From the NCBI GenBank assembly GCA_012516295.1, contig JAAYWU010000212.1, forward strand, positions 1 through 11,346: DNA of 11,346 nucleotides, given 5' to 3'. The DNA comes from Clostridiales bacterium (GTDB lineage: Bacteria > Bacillota > Clostridia > Oscillospirales > Acutalibacteraceae). The position numbers and the translations under genes were made by a program. How positions within the stretch are numbered: the stretch's first letter is position 1; every line of letters starts with the position of its first letter. The notes beneath the pieces are model-generated. The model was not told the DNA's origin and ran no database searches. It saw nothing but the letters and a program-made list of their open reading frames with translations. This document shows, piece by piece, positions 6,141-11,346 of this stretch.

Positions 6141-6168
6141 TTTGAACTGGCTGAAAAAAAGTTATAAT
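6141..6168 (+). promoter_or_regulatory. Promoter of the amino-sugar PTS operon
   Basis: A perfect TATAAT (6163-6168) is preceded by TTTGAA (6141-6146) at 16 bp or TTGAAC at 15 bp. Transcription would begin near 6175, giving a leader of about 65 nt before the GTG start. No sigma-54 -24/-12 pattern is seen, although many mannose-family PTS operons use one. Confidence 0.5.
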
Positions 6169-6240
6169 TCTTGTATTTCTATGCATGATATGTTAAAACG
6201 TATCTAGCAAATCTGTAACAACTATTGAGGGGTGTTTTAA

Positions 6241-6720
6241 GTGGGAAATCCAAACATACTCTTGACAAGGATCGACAACCGTCTTGTCCACGGTCAAGTG
6301 GGAGTCACTTGGACGATGACTCTGGGTGCCAATCTTCTTTTAGTCGCTGACGACGACGTAGCTCACGATGAAATACAGCAGCAGCTGATGGCAATGACTG
6401 CTGAATCATCCAATGCAGGCATCCGTTTCTTTACTTTGCAAAAAACGATTGACATCATCGGCAAAGCTGCTCCCAGCCAAAAAATCTTCATTATTTGCAG
6501 GACGCCGGCAGCTGTCCGAACTCTGCTCGAGGGTGGCGTACCCATTAAGGAAGTCAACGTGGGAAATATGCATTTCACCAGCGGCAAACGGCAGCTGAGC
6601 AAAAAAGTCTATGTCAATGATAAAGACATGGAGGATTTGCAGGCTATTCAGGCAATGAATGTAGAGCTCTATATTCAGGATGTCCCGGGGGACATCAAAG
6701 AGTACATTCCCAAAAAATAA
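6241..6720 (+). CDS. agaV: PTS mannose-family EIIB component, AgaV/AgaB-like
   Basis: This 159-residue cytoplasmic protein takes phosphate from EIIA and passes it to the sugar during transport. The phosphorylated residue is His17 in RIDNRLVHGQVG (10-21), the EIIB-Man signature. GANLLLVADDDVA, FFTLQK and INVGNMHF-like NVGNMHF (about 112-118) follow the Aga-type EIIB pattern. Start is GTG 6241, with GAGGGGTG (6227-6234) upstream. It is the first gene of the operon, with EIIC, EIID, isomerase, EIIA and EI after it. The substrate is inferred from resemblance to enterobacterial AgaV/AgaB: N-acetylgalactosamine or galactosamine; other amino sugars cannot be excluded. The symbol denotes the family rather than a proven orthologue. 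Confidence 0.9.
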   Translation: MGNPNILLTRIDNRLVHGQVGVTWTMTLGANLLLVADDDVAHDEIQQQLMAMTAESSNAGIRFFTLQKTIDIIGKAAPSQKIFIICRTPAAVRTLLEGGVPIKEVNVGNMHFTSGKRQLSKKVYVNDKDMEDLQAIQAMNVELYIQDVPGDIKEYIPKK

Positions 6721-6750
6721 CTCATTGATGAGACATAACTCATTGATTGA
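6717..6750 (+). repeat. Tandem 13-bp repeat with small hairpins after the EIIB gene
   Basis: ATAACTCATTGAT occurs twice at 18-bp spacing (6717-6729 and 6735-6747), the first copy containing the EIIB stop codon. Each copy begins a short dyad: CTCAT/ATGAG (6721-6732) and CTCA/TGAG (6739-6751). The rest of the 108-nt gap to EIIC has no gene. Confidence 0.6.
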
Positions 6751-6828
6751 GAAAAAAGGGGGCCTTACAGGCAGCAATTATGGTCACGCGGCGAAACTTT
6801 TGGAATAAAAATTGAGGAGGAAAAACTA

Positions 6829-7632
6829 ATGGCAATTACTTTAGCTCAAGGCATTGCGCTCGCCATTATGGCGATTATAGTCGGCGTTGATTTCTGGCTT
6901 GAGGCTTTGTTTATTTTCCGGCCAATCATCGTCTGTACCCTTACGGGTATTATCTTAGGAAACGTTCCGCTCGGCCTTATGGCAGGCGGACTGACCGAAC
7001 TGGCTTTCGCGGGTCTTACTCCCGCCGGCGGCACACAGCCACCGAACCCTGTACTGGCAGGTGTTATGACCACCGTCATCGCCTATACCACCGGCAAGGA
7101 CCCTGCAACCGCAATCGGTCTTGCCCTTCCGTTCAGCTTCCTAATGCAATATATCATTCTGTTCTACTACTCCAGCTTCTCACTCTTTATGAAGAGAGCT
7201 GATAAATACGCCGAAGAAGCGGACGGCAAGAGCCTTTTGAAATTAAATATACTTACAACCGGCATTGTAGCCGTTTCCTATGGCATTGTTGTCTTCTTGT
7301 GCGCCTATGTTGCGCAAGACGCCATGCAGGCACTGGTTAAGGCAATGCCCGAGTGGCTGACCCACGGCTTTGAAATCGCAGGCGGCATCCTTCCGGCAGT
7401 CGGTTTCGGCATGCTGCTGAAAGTAATGCTCAAGGGTGAATTCGTTCCTTACCTTATTATAGGCTTTGTTATCGCAAGCTTTATTCCTTTTTCAAATCTT
7501 CTTCCGGTCGCCGTCGTTGGCATGGCAATGGCATTGATTGTGTTTAACAGCGAAAGAAACAAAAGAAAAACTGCATTTGTAACCGGTGTTGCATCGAACG
7601 TAGAGGGGGATGACGGCAATGAAGGCATCTGA
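6829..7632 (+). CDS. agaW: PTS mannose-family EIIC permease, AgaW/AgaC-like
   Basis: The 267-residue integral membrane protein forms the sugar-translocating unit with EIID. Signatures are DFWLEALFIFRPI (about 21-33), GGLTELAF (53-60), GLTPAGGTQPPNP (62-74) and AMPEWLTHGFE followed by AGGILPAVGFG. These match the Aga subfamily of EIIC-Man closely, more so than ManY or LevF/SorA as I recall those families. Start ATG 6829 has GAGGAGG (6814-6820) 8 nt upstream. The 3' end overlaps the EIID start by 14 bp, implying translational coupling of the two membrane subunits. Substrate is inferred as GalNAc or GalN. Confidence 0.92.
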   Translation: MAITLAQGIALAIMAIIVGVDFWLEALFIFRPIIVCTLTGIILGNVPLGLMAGGLTELAFAGLTPAGGTQPPNPVLAGVMTTVIAYTTGKDPATAIGLALPFSFLMQYIILFYYSSFSLFMKRADKYAEEADGKSLLKLNILTTGIVAVSYGIVVFLCAYVAQDAMQALVKAMPEWLTHGFEIAGGILPAVGFGMLLKVMLKGEFVPYLIIGFVIASFIPFSNLLPVAVVGMAMALIVFNSERNKRKTAFVTGVASNVEGDDGNEGI

Positions 7633-8437
7633 TAAAAACACGGCTCCTGAAAAAGTACTTACCAAAAAAGATATTACCAAACTCGGCTGGCGCTCTTCCC
7701 TGCTTCAGGCCAGCTTCAACTATGAAAGAATGCAGAGCGGCGGCTTTTTGCTGGCGCAGATGGGCTGTCTGAAGAAAATCTATAAGGATGATAAAAAGGG
7801 ACTGTCCGAAGCAATGACGGATAACCTTGAGTTCATCAACACGCACCCGAACCTTGTCGGCTTCCTGATGGGACTGCTGATCTCTCTGGAAGAGGCAAAG
7901 GAAAACAGAAGCACGATCAAAGGTCTGAAAGTTGCTCTGTTCGCACCGCTCGCCGGCATCGGCGACGCGATCTTCTGGTTCACCCTTCTGCCTATTGTCG
8001 CAGGTATTACCGCCTCCATGGCAATGAGCGGAAGCATCCTCGGCCCGCTGCTTTTCTTTGCGGTTTATCTGACTATCTTTATTCTCCGCCTTGCGTGGAC
8101 ACACGCCGGCTACAACTTAGGTTTGAAGGCTGTTGATACGCTGCGGGAATACTCGGGAATTATCTCCAAGGTTGCCACGATTCTGGGCGTAACGGTTATC
8201 GGCGGACTGATTGCCTCTTATGTGCATATTTCCCTTCTTCCGGAAATCGTAATAAACTCTTCCAAGACCGTTTCCATTCAAAAAGATTTCTTGGATAAGA
8301 TTTTCCCAAACATACTGCCCTTTGGTTATACCCTGCTGATGTATTTCTTCCTGAGGAAAAAGAAAATGAGCCCGGTTGTACTGATTGCAGCTACTTTCGG
8401 TCTTGCCATTCTTCTTTCCTTCCTGGGTATCCTATAA
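7619..8437 (+). CDS. PTS mannose-family EIID component, AgaE/AgaD-like
   Basis: This 272-residue membrane protein partners EIIC in transport. Signatures are LGWRSSLLQASFNYERMQSGG (part of residues 22-42), HPNLVGFLMGLLISLEE (about 76-92) and LAGIGDAIFW (111-120), with hydrophobic segments towards the C terminus. Two in-frame ATGs exist: 7610 lies directly on the GAGGGGG ribosome site and so cannot use it, while 7619 is 9 nt from it and is chosen. It overlaps the EIIC gene by 14 bp. The next gene begins 99 nt later. Family is certain; naming as AgaE or AgaD depends on substrate. Confidence 0.92.
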   Translation: MKASDKNTAPEKVLTKKDITKLGWRSSLLQASFNYERMQSGGFLLAQMGCLKKIYKDDKKGLSEAMTDNLEFINTHPNLVGFLMGLLISLEEAKENRSTIKGLKVALFAPLAGIGDAIFWFTLLPIVAGITASMAMSGSILGPLLFFAVYLTIFILRLAWTHAGYNLGLKAVDTLREYSGIISKVATILGVTVIGGLIASYVHISLLPEIVINSSKTVSIQKDFLDKIFPNILPFGYTLLMYFFLRKKKMSPVVLIAATFGLAILLSFLGIL

Positions 8438-8452
8438 TTTGTAAGAGTGATC

Positions 8453-8474
8453 GGTGTACAGTTCTCTGTACCCC
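8453..8474 (+). repeat. Hairpin between EIID and the isomerase gene
   Basis: GGTGTACAG and CTGTACCCC pair at 8 of 9 positions around loop TTCT, with a perfect 6-bp inner stem. It lies 15 nt past the EIID stop and 62 nt before the next start. No U-run follows, so an mRNA processing or stability role is likelier than termination. Confidence 0.45.
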
Positions 8475-8536
8475 ATTTCTCTACCATCATCTTATCAAAT
8501 GTTACGGAACCAATGACGAAGGATCGGAGGATTCAG

Positions 8537-9322
8537 ATGAATTTACAGGATAAAACGGAAGAAGCTTCTTCCCCCATCACAGATAATACAGGCATCCCTC
8601 CCAAAACAATCATTTGTGATGATTTTGAAGCAATGTCGCAGTACTGCGCGGATCTGATCTGCGAGGCTGTGAAGAAAAAGCCGGATCTGCTTCTGTGCCT
8701 GGCTGCGGGTAACACAGCAATCCGGACCTATCAGATTCTGAAAGAACGTTCGGACTGCGGTCAAACGGACTTCAGCCGAGCGGAATTCGTCGAACTGGAC
8801 GAGTGGCTGGATTTGGACGACGAATCGGAAAACTGCACCTCGTTTATGTTCAAAAACTTTTACGGGCCGCTGCACATTGAAGATTCAAAAATTCATTTAT
8901 TTGATATCCACGCAAAAGACATGGAAAAGGAATGTAAGAGAATCGATCGGCTGATATTTGAACGCAACGGAATCGATTTTATGCTTTTAGGATTGGGTAT
9001 GAACGGCCATCTGGCCTTGAATGAGCCTGGCTCTTCCTTTGACAGCTACGCGAAGGTTGTCACGCTTGACACAGTTACCCAAACGGTAGGACAAAAATAT
9101 TTTTCAAAACCCGTTCGCCTTTCCAGAGGGGTCACTCTGGGGATCCGCCACATTTTAGACGCCAATCAGGTTGTTTTGCAGGCGGGCGGAAAATCCAAGG
9201 CGGAAATTGTAAAGAAGATCTGCCATACCACACCGACGCCTTTGCTGCCGGCCACGGTCATGCAGCTTGTGAACAACGGGGTTGTGGTTCTGGACCGGGA
9301 CGCCGCTTCGGAAATCCTGTAA
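8537..9322 (+). CDS. agaI: Galactosamine-6-phosphate isomerase/deaminase, AgaI-like (NagB superfamily)
   Basis: The 261-residue product should convert an amino-sugar 6-phosphate to the ketose phosphate and ammonium in the cytoplasm. Motifs: LCLAAGNTAIRTY (about 53-65, phosphate binding), ELDEWLDL with Asp88 as probable catalytic base, LGLGMNGHLALNEPG (151-165) with His158 and Glu163, and RGVTLGIRHIL (197-207). NagB has Asp in DGH where this protein has Asn156, which together with LDEW is how I recall AgaI. Start ATG 8537 has GGAGGA (8526-8531) 5 nt upstream; the frame is open back to 8447 but that part has no ribosome site. No deacetylase (AgaA/NagA), AgaS, tagatose-6-phosphate kinase or aldolase gene is in the window. 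A glucosamine-6-phosphate deaminase is the alternative. Confidence 0.82.
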   Translation: MNLQDKTEEASSPITDNTGIPPKTIICDDFEAMSQYCADLICEAVKKKPDLLLCLAAGNTAIRTYQILKERSDCGQTDFSRAEFVELDEWLDLDDESENCTSFMFKNFYGPLHIEDSKIHLFDIHAKDMEKECKRIDRLIFERNGIDFMLLGLGMNGHLALNEPGSSFDSYAKVVTLDTVTQTVGQKYFSKPVRLSRGVTLGIRHILDANQVVLQAGGKSKAEIVKKICHTTPTPLLPATVMQLVNNGVVVLDRDAASEIL

Positions 9323-9351
9323 GCGGTCTTTCCTTACTTTAGAAAAAACCA

Positions 9352-9419
9352 AGGCAGTTTTCAGGGAATCACAGCGATTCCGTTTCAACCGGGAATACAG
9401 AAGCTGTGCAAAATTGCCT
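9352..9419 (+). other. Structured intercistronic region between agaI and agaF
   Basis: The 135-nt gap holds an outer stem AGGCAGTTTT/AAAATTGCCT (9352-9361 with 9410-9419, 9 of 10 pairs) enclosing a perfect hairpin GGAATC/GATTCC (9365-9370 with 9376-9381). The hairpin loop ACAGC can also pair with GCTGT (9403-9407), giving a competing or pseudoknotted fold. No ORF with a ribosome site is seen. Confidence 0.45.
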
Positions 9420-9457
9420 GCATGATAGATTGACTGATAAAAGGAGTAAATAGAACG

Positions 9458-9883
9458 ATGATCGGAGTATTGATAACCGGACACGGCAGCTTTGCCACCG
9501 GAATGATGAGTGCCTCCAAACTGATTGTTGGCCCAAGAGAGAATTATTTGGGTGTGGATTTTCTAGAATCGGATAATGTGGACACTCTTTCCGACAAGCT
9601 CAGACAGGCGATGGAATCGCTTGGCGATCAAATTTTGGTTCTGGTGGCCCTGGCCGGCGGATCTCCCTTCAAAACCGCCGTTACACTCAAAAGCGAGTTT
9701 CCGGATAAAAAAATCGAAGTCATTTCCGGCTTGAATTTACCCATGCTTACTTCCGTCCTGCTTGAAGAAAAGGAAACCATGGAAGAATATGTGCAGGACG
9801 CCATGGAAATGGGGGCAGTCGGCATTAAACAGTTCAAGAAGAAACCCAAGCCGCAGCCGGTTGCTGCGGAGGACGGGATTTGA
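9458..9883 (+). CDS. agaF: PTS mannose-family EIIA component, AgaF-like
   Basis: This 141-residue cytoplasmic protein accepts phosphate from HPr on His9 (GVLITGHGSFATG, 3-15) and hands it to EIIB. ALAGGSPF (about 64-71) and VISGLNLPML (about 88-97) are the conserved EIIA-Man loops. A lysine/proline-rich tail (KKKPKPQP) precedes an acidic end. It is a free-standing EIIA, not fused to EIIB as in ManX. AAGGAG (9441-9446) lies 11 nt before the ATG, a slightly long spacing. Enzyme I follows after 40 nt. The operon thus encodes a complete EII complex. Confidence 0.9.
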   Translation: MIGVLITGHGSFATGMMSASKLIVGPRENYLGVDFLESDNVDTLSDKLRQAMESLGDQILVLVALAGGSPFKTAVTLKSEFPDKKIEVISGLNLPMLTSVLLEEKETMEEYVQDAMEMGAVGIKQFKKKPKPQPVAAEDGI

Positions 9884-9923
9884 CCGAATCTTTCCGGGCA
9901 AGTTCTAAGGAGGTACAAACCAT

Positions 9924-11346
9924 ATGATTCATCACGGCAATCCCGTATCAAGAGGAATTGCGGCGGGTCCCGTTTTTCTTTACCAGCCCTTTACCGCCGC
10001 TGTCAGCGAAGCCCTGCTGGAAGAAAGCGCTGTCAGCGAAGCGTTGAATAAATACGAAAATGCAAAAAAGAACGCAGAGTCGGAGCTCAAGGCCATTCGT
10101 GCCCGTCTGGAAACCTCCGACCCCGAAAAAGCAAAGATTTTCTCCGCACATATCGACATCCTGTTCGACGAGGCCATGGACTGCGATATCCGTGAGCTGA
10201 TTGAATGCGACCGCTACTCCCCGGACAGGGCAATCGACGAGGTATTTGAAAAATACGCCCGTATTCTCGGAAAATCCCCCGACCCGCTTATTAAGGAGCG
10301 GGCGTCGGACATTCGCGACGTAAAAACGCGCCTGATCCGTGTGTGGAACGGTGTGGCGGAAAAGAACCTCTCCTCTCTTCCCGCACCCGCGGTCATCGTC
10401 GTACACGACCTGCTTCCGTCCGACACGGCTACTTTGGATCGGAAAAATGTTCTGGCTATTGTTACGGAAATCGGCGGCAGCACTTCACATTCCGCGATTA
10501 TCGCCAGGAGCTACGGGATTCCCGCCATTCTGGGCGTAGAGAATGCGACAACACATTTCTCGCAGGGTGAGACCGTCATTGCCGACGCGCTGACCGGTCA
10601 GGTCATCAGTAACCCGACGCAGGAACAGCTTGCGGACTGTGACGAAAGACGCAGCCGTTTTCTGGCGCAGCAGGCAAAAATCAACTCGTATATGGAAAAA
10701 GAAGCCGTTACACCCGACGGAGTACGGGTGGATATTGAACTGAATCTGGCTTCCGTCAGCGAGCAGTCGCTGGAGGGCGCAAAATGCACCGACGGTGTCG
10801 GCCTGTTCCGTACGGAATTCCTTTATATGGGCAGGGACACTCTGCCCACGGAAGAAGAGCAGTTTGAAATTTACCGCGAGGTTCTTACAAAATTCGGCGA
10901 CCGCCCCGTTACCCTGCGCACACTGGACATCGGCGGCGACAAAAAGCTCGATTGTCTGAACCTGCCGCATGAAGAAAATCCTTTTTTGGGCAACCGCGCC
11001 CTGCGGCTCTGCTTTGAAAGGCCGGACATTTTCCGCACGCAGCTTCGCGCCGCTTACCGCGCTTCCGTGTACGGCAACCTGTGGATCATGTTCCCCATGG
11101 TCGCCAGCATGGACGACATCCGCCGTGCCAAACAGGTTGTTGCCGAAATAAAAGCGGAGCTGACCAAAGAAGGCATCGCCTTTTCCCCCGATGTGAAACT
11201 GGGGATTATGATTGAAATTCCCTCCATCGCGCTTTTGGCGGACTTCGCGGCAAAAGAGGTTGACTTTGCGAGCATTGGCACCAACGACCTTTGCCAGTAC
11301 ACCATGGCCGTTGACCGCCTGAACCCCGCTGTCAGCGAATATTACC
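9924..11346 (+). CDS. ptsI: Phosphoenolpyruvate-protein phosphotransferase (PTS Enzyme I), 3'-truncated
   Basis: The frame is open from ATG 9924 for 474 codons to the window end; Enzyme I is usually about 570 residues, so roughly the last 100 are missing. It autophosphorylates with PEP and passes phosphate to HPr. Active-site His189 sits in GGSTSHSAIIARSYGIPA (184-201). PEP-binding parts are intact: GLFRTEFLYM (293-302, Arg296), Arg332 in TLRTLDIGGDK, NPFLGNRALR (352-361), EIPSIALLAD (431-440) and GTNDLCQYT (452-460). The catalytic Cys and C-terminal cap lie outside the window. AAGGAGGT (9907-9914) is 9 nt before the start. It is the sixth gene of the operon; no HPr gene precedes it. It could be the organism's only Enzyme I or a dedicated second copy. 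Confidence 0.94.
   Translation, partial: MIHHGNPVSRGIAAGPVFLYQPFTAAVSEALLEESAVSEALNKYENAKKNAESELKAIRARLETSDPEKAKIFSAHIDILFDEAMDCDIRELIECDRYSPDRAIDEVFEKYARILGKSPDPLIKERASDIRDVKTRLIRVWNGVAEKNLSSLPAPAVIVVHDLLPSDTATLDRKNVLAIVTEIGGSTSHSAIIARSYGIPAILGVENATTHFSQGETVIADALTGQVISNPTQEQLADCDERRSRFLAQQAKINSYMEKEAVTPDGVRVDIELNLASVSEQSLEGAKCTDGVGLFRTEFLYMGRDTLPTEEEQFEIYREVLTKFGDRPVTLRTLDIGGDKKLDCLNLPHEENPFLGNRALRLCFERPDIFRTQLRAAYRASVYGNLWIMFPMVASMDDIRRAKQVVAEIKAELTKEGIAFSPDVKLGIMIEIPSIALLADFAAKEVDFASIGTNDLCQYTMAVDRLNPAVSEYY

Noticed and set aside
6141-6180. Sigma-54 promoter for the mannose-family PTS operon
   Set aside because: TGGC is present but no GC-type -12 element follows at the required distance, and no LevR/ManR-type activator gene is adjacent; TATAAT is a better explanation.
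6190-6210. Catabolite-responsive element (CcpA site) in the PTS leader
   Set aside because: The stretch near ATGTTAAAACGTATC resembles a cre site only in part; the TGnAAnCG core is not matched.
8447-8536. N-terminal extension of the isomerase frame
   Set aside because: The extension spans the intercistronic hairpin and has no ribosome site, while ATG 8537 has GGAGGA at ideal spacing.
1-11346. CRISPR arrays, insertion sequences, prophage or attachment sites
   Set aside because: No regularly spaced repeats, transposase or integrase coding sequence was found, and no direct repeat of the tRNA-Pro 3' end appears in the window.

Overview
This window looks like a chromosomal segment from a member of the Bacillota, most likely class Clostridia. 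The evidence is AGGAGG-type ribosome binding sites before nearly every gene, consensus sigma-A-like promoters, U-tract hairpin terminators, a DUF1848 protein, an XpaC-family protein and a mannose-family PTS operon beside a GntR/UTRA regulator. Genus cannot be fixed from the sequence alone. Nothing here looks like a transposon, prophage or CRISPR array.

Left part (1-4713, all genes on the minus strand): a 3'-truncated XpaC-like membrane protein gene; mntH, an Nramp proton-coupled Mn(II)/Fe(II) importer with its own promoter and a perfect inverted repeat across the -35; and a pair made of a DUF1848 iron-sulfur protein followed 68 nt later by an HSL-type alpha/beta hydrolase, closed by a strong terminator. 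Middle (4714-5316): no protein gene; a tRNA-Pro(UGG) on the minus strand with a perfect TTGACA-17-TATAAT promoter, a leader containing alternative hairpins, and a terminator starting 1 nt past the encoded CCA.

Right part (5317-11346): a GntR/UTRA regulator on the minus strand diverges from a plus-strand operon of six genes: EIIB, EIIC, EIID, a sugar-phosphate isomerase/deaminase, EIIA and Enzyme I (truncated by the window end). The EII components and the isomerase resemble the Aga (N-acetylgalactosamine/galactosamine) proteins of enterobacteria. The expected phosphate path is PEP to EI His189, HPr (not in the window), EIIA His9, EIIB His17, then the amino sugar carried by EIIC/EIID; the phosphorylated sugar would be deaminated and isomerised by the AgaI-like enzyme. 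The UTRA domain of the divergent regulator probably senses a phosphorylated intermediate and acts at inverted repeats in the 207-bp divergent region. An Enzyme I gene inside a sugar-specific operon is the most distinctive feature: the operon may carry its own phosphate entry point.

The most interesting leads are the operon-borne Enzyme I, the DUF1848 protein whose radical-SAM-like CX3CX2C motif sits near the C terminus, and several structured non-coding stretches (tRNA-Pro leader, agaI-agaF intercistronic region, gntR/PTS divergent region). No clearly new system is proven by sequence reading alone.
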